Source: Lachnospiraceae bacterium UBA4364
GTDB taxonomy: Bacteria > Bacillota > Clostridia > Lachnospirales > Lachnospiraceae
Assembly: GCA_002393955.1 (NCBI GenBank)
Contig: DGSK01000035.1
Location: 1-20,730, forward strand
Direction of reading: 5' to 3'
DNA length: 20,730 nt
Made by a program: the position numbers and the translations under genes. Shown piece by piece: positions 14,038 to 20,730 of the stretch. A model generated the notes under the pieces. That model ran no database searches and was not told the DNA's origin. It worked only from the letters and a program-made list of their open reading frames with translations. Numbering within the stretch: position 1 is the first letter of the stretch; each line of letters opens with the position of its first letter.

Positions 14038-14640
14038 TCACTGTTCTGACAGTGCAGGATCTGTGTACTCTTCTATAAGCGCATATACGTCATCAAGCCC
14101 CTGCTTTGAAACCGATGAAAAAGGTATCAGCACATCTCCCGGCTTAAGTCCAAGGGTTTCACGCAGCATCTTTTTATGCTTCTCTAACTGGCTCCTCTTT
14201 ATTTTGTCAGCCTTTGTGGCGATTATCACCGGTCTGTACCCCTGATATGTGACCCACTCATACATCTGCTGGTCATTCTTGCCCGGCTCATGCCTTATGT
14301 CGATCAGCAGGAACACAAGCTTAAGCTGCTTCGATGTATGAAGATAATTCTCAACCATGCGCCCCCATTTGGCAGCTTCAGTCTTTCCTGCCTTGGTATA
14401 ACCGTATCCCGGAAGGTCCACAAGGTAAAAATCTTTATTGACATTGTAAAAATTTATGGTCTGCGTCTTGCCCGGTTCTGAACTGGTACGGGCCAGTGAC
14501 TTCCGCTGGACAAGGGAATTGATCAGTGAGGACTTGCCCACATTGCTCTTACCCGCAAAGGCAAATTCCGGAAGTTTATTTTCCGGCAGCGTGCTTGTTA
14601 CTCCGCATACACATTCCAGTTCTACGTTCTTAATCTTCAT
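14038..14640 (-). CDS. engB: Ribosome biogenesis GTP-binding protein EngB (YsxC/YihA)
   Basis: This 200-residue GTPase of the TrmE-Era-EngA-EngB-Septin group assists late assembly of the large ribosomal subunit. Visible motifs are G1 GKSNVGKSS (30-38), the G2 region GKTQTINFYNV (57-67), G3 DLPGYG (75-80), G4 TKAD (142-145) and the G5-like SSVSKQGLDDV near the end. Its ATG overlaps the lon stop by four bases (ATGA), so translation is coupled to lon. The order lon-engB at the end of the tig-clp cluster is conserved in Firmicutes. A small hairpin, CACTGT-CAGA-ACAGTG, overlaps the stop codon, but no strong terminator is evident. Confidence 0.96.
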   Translation of the reverse strand: MKIKNVELECVCGVTSTLPENKLPEFAFAGKSNVGKSSLINSLVQRKSLARTSSEPGKTQTINFYNVNKDFYLVDLPGYGYTKAGKTEAAKWGRMVENYLHTSKQLKLVFLLIDIRHEPGKNDQQMYEWVTYQGYRPVIIATKADKIKRSQLEKHKKMLRETLGLKPGDVLIPFSSVSKQGLDDVYALIEEYTDPALSEQ

Positions 14641-17093
14641 ACAAAAGCTCTTTCAACCACTTCATCCATATGCTTCACGAATACCAGTTCCATTCCGTCA
14701 AGTATCTCCGCATCTATTTCTTCAACATTGCGGCGGTTTTCATCTGGAAGAAGAACAGTCTTAATACCTATGGTCTTGGCAGCCAGGATTTTTTCCTTGA
14801 GTCCGCCTACCGGCATAACATTTCCCCTGAGGGATATCTCGCCTGTCATGGCAATCTTTCTGTCCACCTTCTTTCCGGTAACGGCAGAAAGTATGGCTGT
14901 AGCCATGGTGATCCCGGCACTTGGTCCGTCCTTAGGTACGGCGCCTTCCGGAAGATGCACATGTATGTCATGGTTTTGGAAAAACTCCTTTTCCACATTC
15001 CACTTTGGTGCCACCGACCTCACATAGGAAAACGCAGCCATGGCCGATTCCTTCATAACATCCCCAAGCTGACCGGTAAGGGAAAGTTCACCTTTTCCTG
15101 GCAGGATATTTACCTCTACCTGCAGCGTTGTGCCGCCGACCGATGTCCATGCAAGCCCCCTTGCGATGCCCACTTCATTCTTCTTGTTCATCTGTTCAGG
15201 CGGGAATTTTATCTTGCCGAGGTATTTTTCAAGGTTCTTTGCCGTAACCGTTATCTTTTTTGCGTTCTTATTCTCAAGTATCTCAACAGCTGCTTTCCTG
15301 CAGAGCTTGGATAGCTCCCTCTCAAGCTCACGGACGCCCGCTTCCCTGCAGTAGCACTCGATTATCTTTTCTATCGCACTGTCGGCAATCTTAAGCTGTG
15401 AAGGCTTCACACCGGTCTTTTCATAAGTCTTTTTTACCAGATGCTCCTTGGCAATATGGAACTTCTCGTTATTGGTATAGCCGGCTATCTCAATTATCTC
15501 CATACGGTCCAGAAGAGGTCGTGGTATTCCTTCCTCATCATTTGCTGTAGCGATGAAAAGGACATCTGAAAGATCCTGGGAAAGCTCCACATAATGATCC
15601 CTGAAGTTCTTATTCTGCTCTGAATCCAGTACTTCCAGCATAGCAGACGCAGTGTCTCCCCTGTAGTCCTGGCTCATCTTGTCAATCTCATCAAGAAGCA
15701 TAAGAGGGTCCTTGACGCCTGCACTCTTTAAACCCGCAGAAATACGTCCGGGCATTGCACCCACGTAAGTCTTCCTGTGCCCCCTGATCTCTGCCTCATC
15801 CCTTACGCCGCCAAGGCAAATGCGCACATATGGCTTTTCCGTAGCTTCGGCAACAGACCTGGCTATTGAAGTCTTGCCTGTTCCGGGCGGTCCCACAAGA
15901 CATAGTATAGCTGCATCAGACTTTCCCGTAAGAGTCCTTACGGCAAGATATTCAAGAACACGTTCTTTAACATCCTTCAGCCCGTAATGATCCCTGTCCA
16001 AAATCTGCTTGGCTTTTTTTATATCGATCACATGGTCATAGCCTTCTGACCTCTTATCCCACGGAAGCTCAAGGAGCGTCTCTATATATGCCCGCTCCAT
16101 GGCACCTTCCTGGCTCATACCGCCATTCTGTTCAAAGTGGCGGATTTCCTTCTTAAGCTTGGCCTTGACCTCATCTGACGCTACCAGTTCTTCTGCAGCT
16201 TTCTTGTACTGTTCGACCTCTGAGACCTCATCCGGGTCATCATTAAGCTCGCTCTGGATGTAGCTGAGCTGTTCGCGGAGTATATACTCCCGCTGATGCT
16301 CGTCTACCTGCCTTGATATCTGCTCACTGATCTCCTTTCTGGCATTCATTATGCTCTTTTCATTTGAAAGCAGTCCTATGAGTTTTTTGCATCTGAGTTC
16401 AAGATCGACTGTCTGCAGTATATTCAGCCTATCCTTTTCCTCTAAAGGAAAGTTTGAACAGATATCGTTAGTAAGCACATCCAGATCCCTGATCTTCCTG
16501 ATGCGCTTCAGCTCCCTGCTACCGGGAGCGCCGTATTCCCTGAGAAGCTGCTCGCCGGCTCCTATTACCAGGCGTCTCAAAGCCTCTGCCTTTATTGCAT
16601 CATCTATCGAAAGATCACTGTATTCCTCAACATGACCGACGAAATATGCCGGATAATCTTCGAAATCAGTAAGCATAGCACGCTGCAGTCCGGCCACCTG
16701 TACCCGTACAATTCCGTTATCCTGCCTGATGACCTGAGTGGTCTTTGCAATCGTACCTATACATCCGTTATGAAGGACTTCCGGTATCTTGCTTTCTTCA
16801 TCATCATTTTCCAGAGGATCTTTCCCGCCTGTGAGCATAACCATTACTTCAGCAATGTCAACCTCTTTGCTCTTCTTTTCCGAAATTTCACTAAGAAGGA
16901 AAAAGCGGCCGTCTGAAAGCATAGCAGCCTCTACAGCCCTTATGGCCCGTTTGCTGTCCAGGTCAAACTGCATGGAGCTTCCGGGGAAAAGAACCAGGTT
17001 CTTTACCACAATAACAGGAATCTCCTCCGGAGCTATTATCACATTCTCCACATTCTTTGCTTTTTTTGTTTTATCACTTTTTTTATTTGACAT
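14637..17093 (-). CDS. lon: ATP-dependent protease Lon (LonA type)
   Basis: Lon is a soluble homohexameric AAA+ protease that degrades misfolded and regulatory proteins. The 818-residue protein has the complete LonA layout: an N-terminal substrate-binding domain (about 24-235), a helical linker containing QREYILREQLSYIQSEL (267-283), and an AAA+ module with Walker A GPPGTGKT (401-408) and Walker B LLDEID (466-471). The protease domain has KDGPSAG with catalytic Ser725 and GGLKEK with Lys768. The 43-residue spacing equals that of the E. coli Ser-Lys dyad. AAGGAAAA precedes the start. It overlaps engB downstream and lies 102 bases after clpX, in a gap with strong palindromes. A lonB gene, present between clpX and lonA in Bacillus, is absent. 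Confidence 0.98.
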   Translation of the reverse strand: MSNKKSDKTKKAKNVENVIIAPEEIPVIVVKNLVLFPGSSMQFDLDSKRAIRAVEAAMLSDGRFFLLSEISEKKSKEVDIAEVMVMLTGGKDPLENDDEESKIPEVLHNGCIGTIAKTTQVIRQDNGIVRVQVAGLQRAMLTDFEDYPAYFVGHVEEYSDLSIDDAIKAEALRRLVIGAGEQLLREYGAPGSRELKRIRKIRDLDVLTNDICSNFPLEEKDRLNILQTVDLELRCKKLIGLLSNEKSIMNARKEISEQISRQVDEHQREYILREQLSYIQSELNDDPDEVSEVEQYKKAAEELVASDEVKAKLKKEIRHFEQNGGMSQEGAMERAYIETLLELPWDKRSEGYDHVIDIKKAKQILDRDHYGLKDVKERVLEYLAVRTLTGKSDAAILCLVGPPGTGKTSIARSVAEATEKPYVRICLGGVRDEAEIRGHRKTYVGAMPGRISAGLKSAGVKDPLMLLDEIDKMSQDYRGDTASAMLEVLDSEQNKNFRDHYVELSQDLSDVLFIATANDEEGIPRPLLDRMEIIEIAGYTNNEKFHIAKEHLVKKTYEKTGVKPSQLKIADSAIEKIIECYCREAGVRELERELSKLCRKAAVEILENKNAKKITVTAKNLEKYLGKIKFPPEQMNKKNEVGIARGLAWTSVGGTTLQVEVNILPGKGELSLTGQLGDVMKESAMAAFSYVRSVAPKWNVEKEFFQNHDIHVHLPEGAVPKDGPSAGITMATAILSAVTGKKVDRKIAMTGEISLRGNVMPVGGLKEKILAAKTIGIKTVLLPDENRRNVEEIDAEILDGMELVFVKHMDEVVERAFV

Positions 17094-17112
17094 TTTTCCT
17101 TAAAATTCAGGA

Positions 17113-17132
17113 AAGACCGCCGCGGCGGTCTT
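17113..17132. terminator. Perfect GC-rich palindrome between clpX and lon, possible attenuating terminator
   Basis: AAGACCGCCGCGGCGGTCTT is a perfect 20-bp palindrome that as RNA folds into an eight-pair stem with a CGCG loop. On the minus strand it is followed by TCCTGAATTTT, a poor T-run, so it may stop only part of the transcription from clpX into lon. It could also serve as a processing barrier or a binding site. Confidence 0.5.
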
Positions 17133-17138
17133 ATTCCC

Positions 17139-17155
17139 ACGGATATTCCATCCGT
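17139..17155. other. Second hairpin in the clpX-lon gap
   Basis: ACGGAT (17139-17144) and ATCCGT (17150-17155) form a six-pair stem with a five-base loop, seven bases from the larger palindrome. A third dyad, GCATGCATGC, lies at 17172-17181. Together they make this 102-base gap the most structured intergenic stretch of the cluster. Confidence 0.5.
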
Positions 17156-17195
17156 ATTATTCAGCTATCCGGCATGCATGCAGCAATTCACTGAC

Positions 17196-18527
17196 CTATG
17201 CATCCTTCTTCAGTTTCTTCTTCATGTCAGACTTCTGATCCGACCTTACCACCGAAGGCTTTTCCGTACCCTCAACTGCTTCTTTGGTAATTGTGCACTT
17301 CCGGATCGTATCATCGGACGGGATCTCGAACATCACATCCATCATGATATCTTCCATTATGGACCTTAAGCCCCTGGCTCCGATTTTTCTTTCAAGGGCT
17401 TTCGCAGCAATAAGCCTTACAGCATCCTCGTCGAACTCAAGCTCCACATCATCCAGGTCAAAAAGACTCCGGTACTGCTTTATCAGCGCATTCTTAGGTT
17501 CGGTAAGTATCCTTACCAGCGCATCCTCATCCAGCCCTTCCAGCGTCACATTTATGGGCACTCGGCCGATAAATTCTGGAATAAGACCGAACTTGGTCAG
17601 ATCCTGTGGTGTCACGGATTTAAGCAGCTCCGATACTTCGGCATTATTCTGTGAAGTAATGTCAGCCTTGAAGCCTATTGCCTTTTTATTAAGCCTCTCA
17701 CCGATTATCTTGTCGAGTCCGTCGAACGCGCCGCCGCAGATAAAGAGTATGTTTGTAGTATCTATCTGTATCAGCTCCTGATGCGGGTGCTTACGCCCCC
17801 CCTGCGGAGGAACGGATGCAATAGTGCCCTCAACAATCTTTAAAAGAGCCTGCTGAACACCTTCACCGGATACGTCCCTGGTGATGGACACATTCTCGCC
17901 CTTTTTCGTGATCTTATCAATCTCGTCGATATAAACTATACCATGCTCCGCGAGCTTTACATTGTAATCGGCAGCCTGGATCAGCTTGAGCAGGATATTC
18001 TCCACATCCTCACCCACATAGCCGGCTTCGGTAAGCGTAGTAGCATCAGCTATCGCAAAAGGCACGCCGATTATCTTGGCAAGTGTCTGCGCCAGATACG
18101 TTTTTCCGGAGCCGGTAGGACCTATCATAAGTATGTTGCTCTTCTGGAGCTCCACGCCGTCATATTCACCGGACTTTTTGCCGTTCTTTTCTTTTCTGAG
18201 GCTTTCGGCAAGTATTCTCTTATAGTGGTTATACACAGCCACGGCAAGAGTCTTCTTTGCGTCATCCTGCCCTATGACATAATCATCGAGAAAATGCTTG
18301 ATCTCAACAGGCTTAAGGAGTTTAAAGTCATCACCAAAGCCCTCGCCTAAACCGAGCTCTTCCTCATCCTCATCATCAAATTCCTCATTTATGATGCCCT
18401 GGCAGGTTTCCACGCACTCATCACAGATATATATGTCATTAGGTCCTGCAATGATCTTTCGAACAAGCTCCTGATTCTTTCCGCAGAAAGAACACCTGAT
18501 CTTTCTGGGATCCATTGATTTAGCCAT
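17196..18527 (-). CDS. clpX: ATP-dependent Clp protease ATP-binding subunit ClpX
   Basis: ClpX is the hexameric AAA+ unfoldase that feeds substrates to ClpP. The 443-residue protein has the N-terminal zinc-binding domain with CSFC (C12, C15) and CDEC (C35, C38), then an acidic linker (about 49-66). The AAA+ core shows Walker A GPTGSGKT (136-143), the pore loop GYVGED (169-174), Walker B VYIDEID (198-204) and the RKH motif (245-247). A Lys-rich tail of about 30 residues ends the protein (EKPSVVRSDQKSDMKKKLKK). Its ATG overlaps the clpP stop by one base (TAATG), so the two are translationally coupled and should be made together. Confidence 0.98.
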   Translation of the reverse strand: MAKSMDPRKIRCSFCGKNQELVRKIIAGPNDIYICDECVETCQGIINEEFDDEDEEELGLGEGFGDDFKLLKPVEIKHFLDDYVIGQDDAKKTLAVAVYNHYKRILAESLRKEKNGKKSGEYDGVELQKSNILMIGPTGSGKTYLAQTLAKIIGVPFAIADATTLTEAGYVGEDVENILLKLIQAADYNVKLAEHGIVYIDEIDKITKKGENVSITRDVSGEGVQQALLKIVEGTIASVPPQGGRKHPHQELIQIDTTNILFICGGAFDGLDKIIGERLNKKAIGFKADITSQNNAEVSELLKSVTPQDLTKFGLIPEFIGRVPINVTLEGLDEDALVRILTEPKNALIKQYRSLFDLDDVELEFDEDAVRLIAAKALERKIGARGLRSIMEDIMMDVMFEIPSDDTIRKCTITKEAVEGTEKPSVVRSDQKSDMKKKLKKDA

Positions 18528-19156
18528 TATTTCTTATCCTTCTTATCATCTGTACCCGGACGCTTATCTATAACTTCGTCAATAAGTCCGTATTCCATTG
18601 CTTCCTGTGCTGACTTCCAGTTATCACGGTCTGTCGCACTTACAAGTTCTTCGTATGTACGTCCACAGTTTTCAGCAAGGATACGGTTCATCTTTTCCTT
18701 GGTCTGTATGATATGCTTTGCAGCTATTTCGATCTCAGTAGCCTGTCCCTTTGTACCGCCAAGAGGCTGATGTATCATTACCTCCGCATTTGGAAGCGCA
18801 TATCTTTTGCCCTTTGTACCGCCGGCAAGCAGGAAAGCGCCCATGCTGGCAGCCATTCCGATACAAGTTGTGCACACATCACATCTGATAAAATGCATGG
18901 TATCATAAATAGCCATACCTGCAGTCACCGATCCGCCGGGGCTGTTGATATAAAGCTGTATATCCTTATCGGGATCCTCAGCCTCCAGGAAAAGCATCTG
19001 TGCCACTACCAATTGGGAAGTAACATCAGTAACTTCACCACCCAGGAATATGATCCTGTCCTTTAAAAGCCTTGAGAAAATATCATAGGATCTCTCGCCA
19101 CGGCTGGTCTGCTCCACGACCATAGGCACAAGATCATTGTAAATAGTTGACTCCAT
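18527..19156 (-). CDS. clpP: ATP-dependent Clp protease proteolytic subunit ClpP
   Basis: ClpP is the tetradecameric serine peptidase that pairs with ClpX. The 209-residue protein carries the catalytic triad at the expected spacing: Ser104 in GMAASMG, His129 in VMIHQPLGG and Asp178 in TDRDNW. Other family features are NSPGGSVTAG (71-80) and GQATEIEI (137-144). The Lys/Asp-rich C-terminus (DDKKDKK) is short. A strong AGGAGG lies about nine bases before the start. It sits 38 bases after tig and overlaps clpX by one base, in the classic tig-clpP-clpX order. I found no CtsR-type or CIRCE heat-shock operator upstream of it. Confidence 0.98.
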   Translation of the reverse strand: MESTIYNDLVPMVVEQTSRGERSYDIFSRLLKDRIIFLGGEVTDVTSQLVVAQMLFLEAEDPDKDIQLYINSPGGSVTAGMAIYDTMHFIRCDVCTTCIGMAASMGAFLLAGGTKGKRYALPNAEVMIHQPLGGTKGQATEIEIAAKHIIQTKEKMNRILAENCGRTYEELVSATDRDNWKSAQEAMEYGLIDEVIDKRPGTDDKKDKK

Positions 19157-19194
19157 AATAGCAACCTCCTAAAAATATAACTATTAATCAAATA

Positions 19195-20475
19195 TCATTC
19201 CTCAACAGCATTCTCAACTACTACCTCAAGAGCCTTCTTGATCCTGATATCCTTTCTGAAAGCTTCGATCTCACGCTTTGAGAGCATATTTCTTACTTCA
19301 TCCACTTTCATCTTGTAGTTTTCAGCCATTTCCTCGAGTTCCTTTGTAAGTTCTTCCTCGGAAACTTCGATATTTTCTGCATTTGCAACTGCTTCCAATG
19401 CAAGACGGGATCTGATACGCTTCTCAGCCTGAGGTCTTGTCTGCTCAAGCATAAGATCCTGGTTAAGACCTGTATACTGATAATACTGCTGGATGCTCAT
19501 CCCCTGCATCATAAGTCTCTGGCTGAACTCATCAAGCGAACGGCGTGCGTCAGTCTCGATCATTGCCTCAGGAACATCAACTGTCATGCCCTCAACCAGC
19601 TTCTCTATAACAGCAGACTCTTTCTTCTCCTTTGCCTCTGAAGCTTTCTTCTCCTCAAGCTTCTTGCGGATGTCAGCCTTGTACTCGTCTACGGAATCAA
19701 AACCTGCATCATCTGCAAATTCCTCATCAAGCTCAGGAATCTCCTTCTCCTTTACCTCATGAAGCTTGCACTTGAATACTGCAGCCTTGCCCTTAAGATG
19801 CTCAGCCTGATAATCCTCAGGGAATGTAACATTTACATCAAACTCATCACCGGCCTTGTGTCCGATGATCTGCTCTTCAAAACCGGGGATAAAAGCACCT
19901 GAACCGATGGTAAGCGGATGATTCTCAGCCTTGCCACCCTCAAATGCCACACCGTCAAGGAAGCCTTCAAAGTCGATTATTGCCTGATCGCCGTCCTTAA
20001 CCTCACGGTCAACAGCTACCATTCTTGACTGGTCTTCCCTTTCCTTGTTGATACGTTCTTCAACATCCTCGTCTGTTACATCTGAAGAAATCTTCTCGAT
20101 ATGAACGCCCTTATACTCGCCTATCTCTGCAACAGGGTTAAGTGCTACTGTCGCTGTGAAGATGAAAGGCTTTCCTGACTCCATCTGTACAACATCGATA
20201 TCAGGTGAAGAGACTATTTCTTCTTCGGAATCATTGTATGCATTCTCCCATGCCTCAGGGATGCAGATATTTGCAGCATCAGCATAGAAAACATCCTTGC
20301 CATACATCTTTTCCATAACCTGACGGCTTACCTTACCCTTTCTGAAACCGGGAATGCTTATCTTATTCTTATTCTTCTGAAAAGCCTTCTCAACAGACTT
20401 CTCAAACTCTTCAGCGGGTATCTCCACTGTAATCTTGGCCATATTCTTTTCCAGTTTTTCGATTGAAGTATTCAT
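19195..20475 (-). CDS. tig: Trigger factor, ribosome-associated chaperone and prolyl isomerase
   Basis: Trigger factor binds near the ribosomal exit tunnel and shelters new chains. The 426-residue length and three-domain layout are normal. The N-terminal ribosome-binding domain carries the signature loop GFRKGKVSR (43-51), where the usual Pro of GFRxGxxP is Ser50. The FKBP-type isomerase domain (about 155-240) shows DFEGFLDG and TIGSGAFIPGFEEQIIG. The C-terminal chaperone domain (about 260-426) is helical and charged. AGGAGG precedes the ATG. It is the first gene of the tig-clpP-clpX-lon-engB run and has an extended -10 promoter just upstream. Confidence 0.97.
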   Translation of the reverse strand: MNTSIEKLEKNMAKITVEIPAEEFEKSVEKAFQKNKNKISIPGFRKGKVSRQVMEKMYGKDVFYADAANICIPEAWENAYNDSEEEIVSSPDIDVVQMESGKPFIFTATVALNPVAEIGEYKGVHIEKISSDVTDEDVEERINKEREDQSRMVAVDREVKDGDQAIIDFEGFLDGVAFEGGKAENHPLTIGSGAFIPGFEEQIIGHKAGDEFDVNVTFPEDYQAEHLKGKAAVFKCKLHEVKEKEIPELDEEFADDAGFDSVDEYKADIRKKLEEKKASEAKEKKESAVIEKLVEGMTVDVPEAMIETDARRSLDEFSQRLMMQGMSIQQYYQYTGLNQDLMLEQTRPQAEKRIRSRLALEAVANAENIEVSEEELTKELEEMAENYKMKVDEVRNMLSKREIEAFRKDIRIKKALEVVVENAVEE

Positions 20476-20548
20476 TTACAATTATTCCTCCTGAACTTTT
20501 CTCCGGGCACAGCTTACAATCTGCCCATACCCGCACACATACTATGAC

Positions 20549-20557
20549 ATTATAACA
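20549..20557 (-). promoter_or_regulatory. Extended -10 promoter of the tig-clp cluster
   Basis: On the minus strand TGTTATAAT combines a perfect TATAAT with the upstream TGn of an extended -10 element, which explains the poor -35 (TGGAAT at 17-base spacing). The predicted leader to the tig ATG is about 65 bases. Confidence 0.6.
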
Positions 20558-20638
20558 CAATGTTTTTTTTTATTCCACATAAAATATCATTTACTTAAAC
20601 GTCCCGAATATAGACCACAGAGAACGCTGCTCCCCCGG

Positions 20639-20690
20639 ACTACATGTGAGAAGTTCCAGACAGTTAATAAGTAAAACTTCCCACTAACTG
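20639..20690. repeat. Inverted-repeat end motif shared with the left edge
   Basis: 20639-20655 matches 9-25 at 15 of 17 bases in the same orientation. TAAAACTTCCCAC at 20672-20684 is the exact reverse complement of 16-28. Within this edge GTGAGAAGTT and AACTTCCCAC pair with one mismatch across a 19-base loop, and CAGTTA/TAACTG offers an overlapping alternative stem. Dense nested inverted repeats like these are seen at ends of insertion sequences, but no transposase is visible, so the identity is open. Confidence 0.4.
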
Positions 20691-20730
20691 AACTACTTAG
20701 AACGACACTCGCAATTGCGCCGGAACAATC

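Larger units (their letters stand above)
20476..20730. other. Gene-free right edge upstream of tig
   Basis: These 255 bases hold the tig promoter and leader (20476-20557). An AT-rich stretch and then an end segment with several small inverted repeats follow. In the leader GGGCA (20505-20509) can pair with TGCCC (20522-20526), or CGGG (20504-20507) with CCCG (20530-20533). At the far end CAGTTA (20661-20666) and TAACTG (20685-20690), GTGAGAAGTT (20646-20655) and AACTTCCCAC (20675-20684), and the palindrome CGCAATTGCG (20710-20719) crowd into 80 bases. I see no coding frame here. Confidence 0.5.

Noticed and set aside
14038..14056. Terminator at the end of engB
   Set aside because: The CACTGT/ACAGTG hairpin overlaps the stop codon and the nearest T-run is about 14 bases away behind a G-run, so it does not qualify as a normal intrinsic terminator.
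19157..19194. CtsR or CIRCE heat-shock operator in front of clpP or tig
   Set aside because: Neither the GGTCAAA heptad repeat nor the CIRCE inverted repeat is present in the upstream sequences.

Overview
The window looks like a chromosomal segment of a Gram-positive anaerobe of the Clostridia, most likely Lachnospiraceae. This is inferred from moderate GC, AGGAGG-type ribosome sites, sigma-A-like promoters, a glutaminyl-tRNA synthetase gene, a DUF2225 zinc-ribbon protein, and the Firmicutes order tig-clpP-clpX-lon-engB. No database search was possible, so the family assignment is an inference. Almost everything is housekeeping. No CRISPR array, rRNA, tRNA, phage gene or complete insertion sequence was found.

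Layout. (1) 59-1167: a TetR-type regulator on the minus strand, divergent from a 100-residue acidic membrane microprotein on the plus strand, which ends at a bidirectional terminator. (2) 1234-3962 (minus): glnS followed by a DUF2225 zinc-ribbon protein. (3) 4270-6341 (plus): a two-gene operon for a pair of HflK/HflC-like SPFH membrane proteins, head to head with glnS and closed by a bidirectional terminator. (4) 6428-12106 (minus): a likely three-gene run. It holds a membrane protein with a C-terminal phosphodiester-glycosidase (NAGPA) domain, an unusual fusion of an Lgt-like membrane domain to a GNAT acetyltransferase, and the tRNA-modification gene mnmG. (5) 12326-12865 (plus): a DUF308/HdeD-like membrane protein with a clear promoter and terminator. 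(6) 12943-13869 (minus): a DHH/DHHA1 phosphoesterase with its own strong promoter. (7) 14038-20475 (minus): the protein quality-control cluster tig-clpP-clpX-lon-engB, with tight or overlapping junctions except for a palindrome-rich gap before lon.

How the genes fit together. Trigger factor, ClpXP, Lon and the HflK/HflC-like pair (in other bacteria a modulator of FtsH) all concern protein folding and turnover. EngB (ribosome assembly), GlnRS and MnmG concern translation. The least ordinary part is the envelope-related pair upstream of mnmG (8519-12106). An outward-facing NAGPA domain is encoded 18 bases before a polytopic protein that resembles prolipoprotein diacylglyceryl transferase, lacks its signature residues, and carries a cytosolic-type acetyltransferase on a repetitive acidic linker.

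Smaller signals of interest are a similar hairpin plus Shine-Dalgarno leader in front of three unrelated genes, tandem repeats inside glnS and the fusion gene, and a 13-bp motif shared in inverted orientation by the two extreme ends of the window, which could be remnants or edges of repeated elements.
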